Of a stretch of 42,605 nucleotides of DNA, positions 16,795 through 24,758 are shown one piece after another. Numbering within the stretch: the stretch's first letter is position 1; the number at the start of each line of letters is the position of its first letter. The position numbers and the translations under genes were made by a program. The stretch is from Prevotella sp. (GTDB lineage Bacteria; Bacteroidota; Bacteroidia; Bacteroidales; Bacteroidaceae), in contig JAFLSG010000017.1 of the NCBI GenBank assembly GCA_022511065.1, positions 1 to 42,605 on the forward strand, given 5' to 3'. Under the pieces are notes generated by a model, which made no database searches, was not told the origin of the DNA, and saw only the letters and a program-made list of their open reading frames with translations.

Positions 16795-18942
16795 TTACAC
16801 TCCTTTGAGGCTGAGCGAAATGCGGTGACGACGGCGGTCCACCTCGATGACGCGGACGCGGACATGCTGATGGAGGCGCACGACATCGGTGGGGTGAGCG
16901 ATGCGGCGGTCGGCCATCTGGGAGATATGAACCAGCCCGTCCTGATGGACACCGATATCCACGAAAGCACCGAAGTTGGTGATGTTGGTCACGATGCCGG
17001 GCAGCACCATGCCCTCGATGAGGTCGTCGATGGCTGCCACGCGGCTGTCGAATTCAAATTCCTCTATCTGCTCGCGGGGGTCGCGGCCAGGTTTTTCAAG
17101 TTCGGCGATGATGTCGGTGAGAGTGGGGGTGCCCACTTCGGCGGTGACATAACGGTTGATATCTATCGCACTACGCTTCTCGGCGTCGCTGATGAGCTCG
17201 CCGACGGTGCATCCGTGGTCATGCGCCATGCGCTCCACGATGGGGTAGCTTTCAGGGTGTACGGCACTGTTGTCAAGCGGATTCTTCGCCCCGGGTATGC
17301 GCAGGAAACCAGCGCACTGCTGATAGGCGGCAGGCCCGAGTCGCGGCACCTTTTTTAATTGCGCGCGCGAGGTAAAGGCACCGTTGTCGCGCCGGTAGTC
17401 CACGATGTTCTTGGCAAGCGTGGGCCCGAGACCGCTGACGTACATGAGCAGATGCTGGGAGGCGGTGTTGAGATTGACGCCCACGAGATTGACGCAACTC
17501 TCCACCGTCTGGTCGAGCGAGTGCTTCAACTTCGTCTGGTCCACATCGTGCTGATACTGCCCCACGCCGATGCTCTTGGGGTCAATCTTGACGAGTTCGG
17601 CAAGCGGGTCCATCAGGCGGCGACCGATGCTGACAGCTCCGCGCACGGTGACATCCTCGTCGGGAAACTCGTCGCGCGCGGTCTTGGAGGCGGAATAGAC
17701 AGAAGCGCCGTTCTCGCTGACGGTGAACACTTGCGGGGCAGGCTGAATGCTGCCGTCGGAGAGGATGGCCTTGATGAAGTCGCCCGTCTCGCGGCTTGCC
17801 GTGCCGTTACCGATGGAGATAGCCTCGATGCGGTATTTCTGAATCATCTGGCGCACGGCGATGGATGCCTCGGTGCGCTTGCTTACGGGCGGGTGGGGGA
17901 AGATGGCCTCGTGGTGGAGCAGATTGCCCTGCGCGTCAAGACACACCACCTTGCAGCCCGTGCGGAAACCGGGGTCGATGCCCATCACGCGCTTCTGACC
18001 GAGCGGCGCACCGAGCAATAGCTGACGGAGATTCTCAGCGAACACACGGATTGCCTCCTCGTCAGCGCGCTCCTTGGCTTGGGCGGCAAACTCGGTCTCT
18101 ATCGAGGGCTTCAGCAACCGCTTGTAGCCGTCGTCCACCGCCTCCGCCACCAATTTGCCACAGGGCGTATTGCCATAGACATAGCGGCGGCGAAGTCGCT
18201 CGAGCGTATCGTCGTCATCGGGCGAGATGGAGAGGCGTAGGATGCCTTCGGTCTCCCCCCTGCGCATGGCGAGCAGACGGTGGGAGGAGCATCGCTTCAG
18301 AGGCTCTTGCCAGTCGAAGTAGTCGCTGTATTTGGCAGCTTCGTCGGTCTCAGCCTTTGCTTTGACCACCTTTGAGGTGATAATCGCCTGTCGGCTGAAA
18401 GCGTTGCGCACCTGCTGACGGCTGCGCTCATCCTCGCTGATGGTCTCGGCGATGATGTCCTGCGCTCCCTTGATGGCAGCCTCGGCATTCTTCACATCAC
18501 CCTTCACGAAACGCTCAGCCGCCGTTTCGGGGTTGCGCTCCCGTTGCATCATAAGCAATGTGGCGAGTGGTTCGAGACCCAGTTCGCGCGCCACCTGCGC
18601 CCGCGTCCGGCGTTTGGGCTTGTAGGGCAGGTAGATATCTTCCAGTTCCGTAGCATCCCAGCATGCCTCGATGCGGCGTTGCAGGTCATCGGTCATCTTG
18701 CCCAGTTCGCCGATGGTCTTCACGACCGTCTCCTTGCGCTTCTGAATCTCCTTCAGGCGGTCATATTGGTCGCAGATGGCAGCCACCTGCACCTCGTCAA
18801 GTCCTCCAGTGCGCTCTTTTCGGTAGCGCGAGATGAAGGGGATGGTGCATCCCTCGTCGAGGAGAGAGATGGTGTTTGCTACTGCCTTTTCCTGCAGGTT
18901 CAATCGTGTGGCAATCAGTGCCGGGAATATGCTTTTTTCCAT
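16795..18942 (-). CDS. tex: Tex family transcription accessory / RNA-binding protein
   Basis: A 715-aa cytoplasmic nucleic-acid-binding protein, related to eukaryotic Spt6 in its core. Domains in order: helical Tex N-region (about 1-190, with EGCTIPFISRYRKERTGGLDE near residue 29, a family hallmark), YqgF-like RNase H fold (about 320-445, with GIDPGFRTGCKVVCLD), helix-hairpin-helix region (about 485-560, with VSGLGPTLAKNIVDYR and VPRLGPAAYQQ), and a C-terminal S1 domain (about 640-713, VLPGIVTNITNFGAFVDIG). I choose ATG 18942 (MEKSIFPALIATRLNL). The 14 upstream codons contain the -7 region and are unlikely to be translated. It is transcribed divergently from a LolA-like gene. Confidence 0.95.
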   Translation of the reverse strand: MEKSIFPALIATRLNLQEKAVANTISLLDEGCTIPFISRYRKERTGGLDEVQVAAICDQYDRLKEIQKRKETVVKTIGELGKMTDDLQRRIEACWDATELEDIYLPYKPKRRTRAQVARELGLEPLATLLMMQRERNPETAAERFVKGDVKNAEAAIKGAQDIIAETISEDERSRQQVRNAFSRQAIITSKVVKAKAETDEAAKYSDYFDWQEPLKRCSSHRLLAMRRGETEGILRLSISPDDDDTLERLRRRYVYGNTPCGKLVAEAVDDGYKRLLKPSIETEFAAQAKERADEEAIRVFAENLRQLLLGAPLGQKRVMGIDPGFRTGCKVVCLDAQGNLLHHEAIFPHPPVSKRTEASIAVRQMIQKYRIEAISIGNGTASRETGDFIKAILSDGSIQPAPQVFTVSENGASVYSASKTARDEFPDEDVTVRGAVSIGRRLMDPLAELVKIDPKSIGVGQYQHDVDQTKLKHSLDQTVESCVNLVGVNLNTASQHLLMYVSGLGPTLAKNIVDYRRDNGAFTSRAQLKKVPRLGPAAYQQCAGFLRIPGAKNPLDNSAVHPESYPIVERMAHDHGCTVGELISDAEKRSAIDINRYVTAEVGTPTLTDIIAELEKPGRDPREQIEEFEFDSRVAAIDDLIEGMVLPGIVTNITNFGAFVDIGVHQDGLVHISQMADRRIAHPTDVVRLHQHVRVRVIEVDRRRHRISLSLKGV

Positions 18943-18972
18943 AAAATCCGTGAGTTTGTTGAAATTCTGTGG

Positions 18973-18980
18973 CAAAATTA
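18973..18980 (-). promoter_or_regulatory. Putative -7 box for tex
   Basis: TAATTTTG on the minus strand, 30 bases before the tex ATG. The -33 box is not clear. It lies only 22 bases from a like box facing the other way. Confidence 0.5.
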
Positions 18981-19002
18981 GCAATTAAAATCAAAAAATA
19001 TG

Positions 19003-19010
19003 TAATTTTG
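19003..19010 (+). promoter_or_regulatory. Putative -7 box for the LolA-like gene
   Basis: TAATTTTG 17 bases before the ATG at 19028. With the divergent tex box (18973-18980) the two promoters must overlap upstream of their -7 boxes, so polymerase binding at one may hinder the other. Confidence 0.5.
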
Positions 19011-19027
19011 CACGCCGAAACATAAAA

Positions 19028-19657
19028 ATGAGGATAAGATTCGGGATTATATTGTGCCTTCTGCTCGTCTTCCTTCCGTCATCGGGGGTGAGGGCGCAGG
19101 AATCAGCGAACGCACGTCAGGCGCACCGCATCTTCACCACCGCCTACAATCGGGTGTATGGTGACCAGGGTGCATCGATGCACTACGACGTGAACATCAC
19201 GGGCGTCTATAAGACCTCCGGCACCACGTGGTATAAAGGCAAGAGAAGCAAGTTCACTGATGCGCGCGTAACCTCTTGGAACGACGGCACGACCATCTAC
19301 ACCATCCGAAAGAAGAAAAAGGAGAAAGAGGTGGAAATCTACAGCGCCGCCAACAACAAGTCGGACAAGTATTCGCAGAAGTTCAGGTTTGAGCCTGAGA
19401 ACTATGACTACGGTATTTCTGAGACCGCCGAAGGGCTGCTCTTGACGCTGAAACTGAAGAAAGGAATGAAGGGTATGAAGGAGGTGAACATGCTCGTGGA
19501 GCGCAAGACCTATGACCCCATCAGCATTCGCATCAAGGTGGCGTTCATCTGGACTACCATCAAGATTTCCGACTTCCATTCGGGCGGTATCACCGACGAG
19601 ATGCTCCGTTTCCCGAAGGAGAAATATAAGGACTATAAATTCGTGGACAAGCGATGA
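19028..19657 (+). CDS. LolA-like periplasmic protein
   Basis: A 209-aa exported protein. The signal peptide MRIRFGIILCLLLVFLPSSGVRA ends at a standard A-x-A-like site before QES. The mature part is a beta-rich sequence (MHYDVNITGVYKTSGTTWYKGKRSKF, DGTTIYTIRKKKKEKEVEIY) typical of the LolA/LolB half-barrel group, which in Bacteroidetes includes many poorly characterised homologues. It may carry a hydrophobic ligand or lipoprotein, but true LolA function is not shown: the sequence is divergent and Lys-rich. It overlaps the next gene by four bases (ATGA), so translation is coupled to the ABC-F protein. Confidence 0.65.
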   Translation: MRIRFGIILCLLLVFLPSSGVRAQESANARQAHRIFTTAYNRVYGDQGASMHYDVNITGVYKTSGTTWYKGKRSKFTDARVTSWNDGTTIYTIRKKKKEKEVEIYSAANNKSDKYSQKFRFEPENYDYGISETAEGLLLTLKLKKGMKGMKEVNMLVERKTYDPISIRIKVAFIWTTIKISDFHSGGITDEMLRFPKEKYKDYKFVDKR

Positions 19658-21639
19658 TATCTGTTGAAGGACTGAGAGTGGAGTTCGGGTTGAAACCCCT
19701 TTTCTCCGGGGCGAGCTTCGTGGTGAACGACCGCGACAGAATAGCCTTGGTCGGCAAGAACGGTGCCGGCAAGTCCACGATGCTGAAGATACTCTGCGGT
19801 CAGCAGAAGCCGACGGCAGGCACGGTGAGCATCCCGACCGACTGCAGGGTGGGCTATCTGCCGCAGGTGATGAACCTGCAGGATGAAGTGACCGTACGCG
19901 AGGAGACTCAGAAGGCTTTCGCCGACCTGACGCGCATGAAGGAGCGCATAGATGCAATGAACCGCGAACTGGCGGAGCGAACTGACTATGAGAGTGCTGG
20001 CTATCTCGAACTGGTGGAGCGATTCACCACGGAGCATGAGCGCTATATGATGATGGGCGCGGAGAGCTGCGAGGCAGAGTTAGAACGCACGCTGACGGGA
20101 CTGGGATTCCGAAGGACTGATTTTGACCGTCCAACCTCAGAGTTCAGCGGTGGCTGGCGAATGCGTATAGAACTGGCGAAGATTCTGCTGCAAAGGCCCG
20201 ACGTGCTTTTGCTTGACGAGCCGACCAACCATCTTGACATTGAGAGCATCCAGTGGTTAGAGCAGTTTCTGGCGCAGTCGGCAAGTGCCGTGGTGCTTGT
20301 GAGTCACGACCGTGCATTCATCAATAACGTGTCGAACCGCACCTTGGAAATCTCGTGCGGGCGCGTGATAGATTATAAGGTGAAGTACAACGAATACGTG
20401 GTGCTTCGCCGTGAGCGCCGTGAACAGCAGTTGCGGGCATACGAGAACCAGCAGAAGGAAATCGCCGACATGAAGGCGTTCATCGACCGCTTCCGCTATC
20501 AGGCGACGAAAGCCGTGCAGGTGCAGCAGAAGGTGAAACAGCTTGAGAAGATTGTACCGATAGAGATAGACGAGGTGGATAACTCGGCGATGCACCTGAA
20601 GTTCCCTCCCTGCCTCAGAAGCGGTGACTATCCGGTCATCTGCGACGAGGTGCGTAAGGACTACGGCGCGCATACGGTGTTCGACCATGTGACGCTGACC
20701 ATCAAGCGCGGAGAAAAAGTAGCGTTTGTCGGCAAGAACGGCGAGGGAAAATCAACCCTCGTGAAGTGTATCATGGGTGAGATACCCTATACGGGCGAGC
20801 TGAAGATAGGCCACAACGTGCAGATAGGCTATTTCGCGCAGAATCAGGCACAGTTGTTGGATGAAACGCTGACGGTACACCAGACGATAGACAACGTGGC
20901 GAAGGGCGAGATACGCCTCCGCATCAATGACATACTCGGTGCGTTCATGTTTGGCGGCGAGGAGTCGGATAAGAAAGTAAAAGTATTGAGTGGTGGTGAG
21001 CGGAGCCGTCTGGCGATGATAAGACTGCTGCTCGAGCCAGTAAATCTGCTGATTCTCGACGAACCGACCAATCACTTGGATATGCCCTCGAAAGATGTGC
21101 TGAAAGAGGCCATCAAAGCTTTTGACGGCACGGCTATCGTGGTGAGTCACGACCGTGAGTTCCTTGACGGGCTTGTGACGAAGGTGTATGAGTTTGGCGA
21201 CGGGAAGGTAAGGGAGCATCTTGGCGGCATCTACGATTTCCTGCAAGCGAAGCGCATATCGGAACTGAGCGAGCTTGGCAAGTCATCCGCCACTGCAAAG
21301 TCCGTGGATGTATCGCCATCAGCTTCGCAACCCTCCTCGCAGTCATCTGCTCCATCAGCCACACAACCCTCTGCGGGTGAAAAACGCTCGTATGCCGAGC
21401 ATAAGGAACAGCAGAAGCGCATCAAAAAGGCAGAGAAAGCCGTGAAGGAGTCGGAGGCAAAGATTGAGGCGATGGAGAATCGTCTGAAAGAACTTGATGA
21501 ACTACTGATGCAGCCGGAAAACGCATCGGACATGAAGTCGGTGACGGAATACACTTCCACCAAAAAGTGCTTGGACGATGAAATGGCAAGGTGGGAACGG
21601 CTGAACGAAGAACTGGAACAACTGATTCAAAACCAATAA
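19654..21639 (+). CDS. ABC-F family ATPase (ribosome-associated type)
   Basis: A 661-aa soluble protein with two ATP-binding cassettes and no membrane segment. Cassette 1 has Walker A GKNGAGKS (34-41), signature FSGGWRMR near 166 and Walker B LLLDEPTNHLD near 183. Cassette 2 has GKNGEGKS near 360, LSGGERSR near 446 and LILDEPTNHLD near 465. Between them is the ABC-F linker (about 240-315), rich in Arg, Lys and Gln, which reaches into the ribosomal E site in this family. After residue 540 a Ser/Ala/Pro-rich spacer leads to a C-terminal coiled coil (about 580-660), as in Uup/YdiF types. It is a housekeeping translation factor by pattern, not one of the recognisable drug-resistance subgroups. 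Confidence 0.92.
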   Translation: MISVEGLRVEFGLKPLFSGASFVVNDRDRIALVGKNGAGKSTMLKILCGQQKPTAGTVSIPTDCRVGYLPQVMNLQDEVTVREETQKAFADLTRMKERIDAMNRELAERTDYESAGYLELVERFTTEHERYMMMGAESCEAELERTLTGLGFRRTDFDRPTSEFSGGWRMRIELAKILLQRPDVLLLDEPTNHLDIESIQWLEQFLAQSASAVVLVSHDRAFINNVSNRTLEISCGRVIDYKVKYNEYVVLRRERREQQLRAYENQQKEIADMKAFIDRFRYQATKAVQVQQKVKQLEKIVPIEIDEVDNSAMHLKFPPCLRSGDYPVICDEVRKDYGAHTVFDHVTLTIKRGEKVAFVGKNGEGKSTLVKCIMGEIPYTGELKIGHNVQIGYFAQNQAQLLDETLTVHQTIDNVAKGEIRLRINDILGAFMFGGEESDKKVKVLSGGERSRLAMIRLLLEPVNLLILDEPTNHLDMPSKDVLKEAIKAFDGTAIVVSHDREFLDGLVTKVYEFGDGKVREHLGGIYDFLQAKRISELSELGKSSATAKSVDVSPSASQPSSQSSAPSATQPSAGEKRSYAEHKEQQKRIKKAEKAVKESEAKIEAMENRLKELDELLMQPENASDMKSVTEYTSTKKCLDDEMARWERLNEELEQLIQNQ

Positions 21640-21668
21640 TTAACACAAAATTCAAAAAAACAGTAACA

Positions 21669-23702
21669 ATGAAAAAAATTATGACGATGATGGCGATGGC
21701 CTCAATCTCACTGACGATGATGGCTCAGGAGCCGCTGCGCTCAGGGTTAGACTTGACAGACTTGAACACGAGCGTGCGTCCGGGTGATGATTTCTATGAG
21801 TATGCCTGCGGAGGCTGGATGAAAAAGAATCCTCTGCCTGCCGCCTACTCCCGCTATGGTAGCTTTGATAGGTTGCAGGAAGACAACAACAAGCGCATCA
21901 ACGGCATCCTCTCCGAGTTGCTGACCAACACTTACGAGAAGGGTACGATTGAGCAGAAGTTGAGCGATCTCTACAAGCTTGCGATGGACTCCGTAAAGCG
22001 CAATCAGGATGGTGTGCAGCCGGTGATGCCGCTCATCAAGCAGTTGGAGGCTGCCAAGACCAACAAGCAGTTGTTTGACATCCAGTTGTCTCTCGCTCCC
22101 TATGGCAATCAGGAGTTTTTCTATGCCGGTCTGGGTGCCGATGAGAAGAATGCCGGTCAGAACATCCTTAGCGTTCATCAGGGTGGTCTGTCACTCGGAC
22201 AGAAGGAATACTATTTAGACAACGACAAGGCTACTGCCGATATTCGCGAGGCGTTTAAGAAGCACGTTGTCAATATGTTCCAGCTTTACGGTTTCAGTAA
22301 AAGTGCAGCCACGAAGAAGATGCAGAACGTGATGAAGGTGGAGACGGCACTTGCAAAGGTTTCCAAGTCGCGCACCGAGCTTCGCGATCCGGAAGCTAAC
22401 TACAACAAGATGACCCTTGCCGAGTTTGAGAAGAACTATCCGAATCTTCCCCTCGAGAAAGTTATGAATGCAATGGGCATTGAGAGCAAGTATCTGCAAG
22501 AGATGGTCGTAGGTCAGCCCGCTTTCCTTGAGGGTGTGAACAAGCTGATGAGTACCCTCAAGCCCGAGGAATATCGCGACGTGATGGAGTGGGGTATCAT
22601 CTCTGGTGCTGCCAGTTATCTGAGTGACGACGTGGTGGCTGAGAGCTTCGACTTCAATGGCCGCATCCGTTCTGGTCGCAAGGAGAACTTCCCTCTTTGG
22701 AAGCGCAGCACGAGCCAGGTTGAGCGCGTGATGGGTGAGGCGCTCGGTAAAATCTACGCCGAGAAGTATTTCCCTGAGAGCTCCAAGCAGCGCATGGCTA
22801 CGCTGGTGAAGAATCTGCAAATTGCCCTTGGTGAGCGCATTGCTGCCCAGGATTGGATGGATGACGCTACGAAGGTGAACGCCTTGTTGAAGCTCAACAC
22901 GTTCTATGTGAAGATTGGCTATCCCGACAAGTGGACGGACATCTCCGCTCTTCAGATTGACCCGTCGAAATCCTATTACGAGAACATGCAAGAGTGCGCC
23001 AAGTTCTGGACGAAGCGCCGCATTGAAGAGCGTGCAGGCAAGCCTGTGGACAGAGATGACTGGCACATGACTCCGCAGACCGTCAATGCCTACTATAATC
23101 CGACGACCAACGAAATCTGCTTCCCCGCAGGTATCCTCCAGTATCCGTTCTTTGACCCGACAGCCGACGATGCCTTCAATTATGGTGCCATCGGTGTGGT
23201 AATCGGTCATGAAATGACGCACGGATTTGATGACCAAGGTCGCCGCTACGATAAGGATGGTAACATGAAGGACTGGTGGACTGAGGCAGACGGTAAGAGC
23301 TTCACAGAGCGTGCTGACAAGTATGCCGATTTCTTCTCCGCCATCAACGTACTGCCTGACTTGAAGGCAAATGGTAAGATGACATTGGGTGAGAATCTGG
23401 CAGACCACGGCGGCTTGCAGGTGGCTTTCTGCGCCTATAAGAACGCCACGAAACTCAATCCGCTCGGCGAGGTTGATGGACTGACCGCAGACCAGCGTTT
23501 CTTCCACGCTTATGCGGGTGTATGGGCAGGTAATATTACGGAGGCTGAAATCCGTAATCGCACGAAGAGTGACGTTCATGCGCTTGGTCGCTGGCGCGTG
23601 AATGGTGCCCTTCCCCACGTGGATGCGTGGTATGAGGCATTTGGTGTGAAAGAGGGTGACAAAATGTTCATTCCGAAATCCGAGCGCCTGGAATTGTGGT
23701 GA
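21669..23702 (+). CDS. M13 family zinc metallopeptidase (PepO-like)
   Basis: A neprilysin-type endopeptidase of 677 aa, exported to the periplasm or surface. The signal MKKIMTMMAMASISLTMMA precedes QEP; the ATG at 21669 is chosen because it begins this signal, while a longer frame would run back into the preceding gene. The N-terminal M13 half (about 30-440) includes GDDFYEYACGGWMKKNPLP. The catalytic half has VNAYYNPTTNEICFPAGILQ, the zinc motif HEMTH near residue 514, and GENLADHGGLQVA near residue 574 with the third zinc ligand. A C-terminal basic W residue pattern (…RLELW) ends the protein, as in the family. It lies 29 bases after the ABC-F stop and before a terminator. Confidence 0.94.
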   Translation: MKKIMTMMAMASISLTMMAQEPLRSGLDLTDLNTSVRPGDDFYEYACGGWMKKNPLPAAYSRYGSFDRLQEDNNKRINGILSELLTNTYEKGTIEQKLSDLYKLAMDSVKRNQDGVQPVMPLIKQLEAAKTNKQLFDIQLSLAPYGNQEFFYAGLGADEKNAGQNILSVHQGGLSLGQKEYYLDNDKATADIREAFKKHVVNMFQLYGFSKSAATKKMQNVMKVETALAKVSKSRTELRDPEANYNKMTLAEFEKNYPNLPLEKVMNAMGIESKYLQEMVVGQPAFLEGVNKLMSTLKPEEYRDVMEWGIISGAASYLSDDVVAESFDFNGRIRSGRKENFPLWKRSTSQVERVMGEALGKIYAEKYFPESSKQRMATLVKNLQIALGERIAAQDWMDDATKVNALLKLNTFYVKIGYPDKWTDISALQIDPSKSYYENMQECAKFWTKRRIEERAGKPVDRDDWHMTPQTVNAYYNPTTNEICFPAGILQYPFFDPTADDAFNYGAIGVVIGHEMTHGFDDQGRRYDKDGNMKDWWTEADGKSFTERADKYADFFSAINVLPDLKANGKMTLGENLADHGGLQVAFCAYKNATKLNPLGEVDGLTADQRFFHAYAGVWAGNITEAEIRNRTKSDVHALGRWRVNGALPHVDAWYEAFGVKEGDKMFIPKSERLELW

Positions 23703-23728
23703 TTTATCTCACGAAATAGCATAAAATG

Positions 23729-23762
23729 CCGTCGTAAATATAAATTTACGGCGGTTTTTTTT
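23729..23762 (+). terminator. Terminator after the M13 peptidase gene
   Basis: CCGTCGTAAAT (23729-23739) pairs with ATTTACGGCGG (23744-23754), with one T-G wobble and a four-base loop, followed by T8 (23755-23762). Confidence 0.9.
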
Positions 23763-23790
23763 GTAAAATGGGTAAATTTTCTTAATTTTG
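23760..23790 (+). promoter_or_regulatory. Promoter of the kinase/AAA+/FHA/PP2C operon
   Basis: TTTG (23760-23763) and TAATTTTG (23783-23790), 19 bases apart, are a strong match to the Bacteroidetes promoter. The -33 box lies in the T-run of the preceding terminator. The -7 box is 28 bases before the first start codon. Confidence 0.75.
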
Positions 23791-23818
23791 CACCAACTTG
23801 AGTTAAAACGCGTGTTTT

Positions 23819-24754
23819 ATGAATGATGACATCACACTGAATCCGGAAAAAACGGACAGAGGAACACAAGAACTGCAACGGGGTGAACTGAGCCTTGAGC
23901 AGCCAGTGGCGGAGCAGACCGCGCAGGCTATGCAGATGCAGACGGCGCAGGCTGTCAAGTGTCCGCATTGCGGTGCGGCTAATGATGCCGAAGCTATGTT
24001 CTGCGCCTCTTGCGGCAATCCCATTGGAATGGCAACTTGCCCCAATTGTGGGGCGGATATTGACCCCGATGCTGATTTTTGCGAGACTTGCCGTCATTAT
24101 ATAAGGACTGATGTCTGCTCTTTCTGTGGCGGAAGGCTGAACCGTCAGGAGGCTTATTGCCCCGACTGCGGAAGTCCGCGTGGTGGGATTGTATGCCCAG
24201 TTTGCCGTACCCTCAATGACTTTTCTTTCTGTAAGCAGTGCGGTACGCCGCTGACGGAAGAGGCTCACCAGTTGATGGAACAGCTGAAGACCATGCCTGA
24301 GTACATGGAAATGCAGAAGCTTGCGAAGGAAATCCATCAGTTGGACATGAACGTGCCCTATGCCTCTGAACGTGAGTTGCTTCTCGACCAGAAAAATGCG
24401 CGTTTGCGTGAGCGTGTCCTCACTTTGCTTGCCAAGGACAATGGAGATTTCAACCCTGTGATTCCTGATTCTACAAATCAGCGTATGAGCAAGGAAGAGC
24501 ATTCTGCCAAGAAACGTGAGCGGCTTGAGCGCTTAGCGAAGTTGCTGGGGCAGATGGAACAGGCACCGCAGCCACAACCTGCGAAAGTACGCAACTATGC
24601 GATGGCATGCAAGCCGCAGGGTGTACCTCTGGCTTGGGAGTGCAACTTCAAGCATGCTCTCCATTCCAGTCCATGTGGGTGCGCAAAGCCTCAGCTTGGC
24701 GGTAAGTGGGTGATATTGGGACAGACTAAAAAGGAAATTAAAGACGATATTTAA
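23819..24754 (+). CDS. Protein with four tandem zinc ribbons (operon gene 1)
   Basis: A 311-aa soluble protein. Eight CxxC pairs lie at residues 48/51, 62/65, 74/77, 88/91, 100/103, 114/117, 126/129 and 138/141, making four consecutive zinc ribbons. The N-terminal 45 residues are polar and Gln/Glu-rich. After the ribbons come charged helices (about 148-250, with KKRERLERLAKLLGQMEQ, a likely coiled coil). The C-terminal part has three cysteines (AWECNFKHALHSSPCGC) and a GGKWVILG segment. No membrane helix and no enzyme motif is seen. It heads a tight operon; the kinase starts four bases after its stop. Such ribbon arrays usually bind protein or nucleic acid. Here, sharing ribbons with two other products of the operon suggests an assembly or substrate role. 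Confidence 0.85.
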   Translation: MNDDITLNPEKTDRGTQELQRGELSLEQPVAEQTAQAMQMQTAQAVKCPHCGAANDAEAMFCASCGNPIGMATCPNCGADIDPDADFCETCRHYIRTDVCSFCGGRLNRQEAYCPDCGSPRGGIVCPVCRTLNDFSFCKQCGTPLTEEAHQLMEQLKTMPEYMEMQKLAKEIHQLDMNVPYASERELLLDQKNARLRERVLTLLAKDNGDFNPVIPDSTNQRMSKEEHSAKKRERLERLAKLLGQMEQAPQPQPAKVRNYAMACKPQGVPLAWECNFKHALHSSPCGCAKPQLGGKWVILGQTKKEIKDDI

Positions 24755-24758
24755 GAAG

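Noticed and set aside
19654..21639. Antibiotic-resistance ABC-F protein
   Set aside because: The linker and C-terminal coiled coil look like the housekeeping Uup/YdiF types, and the chromosomal setting is ordinary.
22215..23618. 467-codon open frame on the minus strand
   Set aside because: It lies wholly within the M13 peptidase gene, whose product has full family motifs; the antisense product has no recognisable domain.
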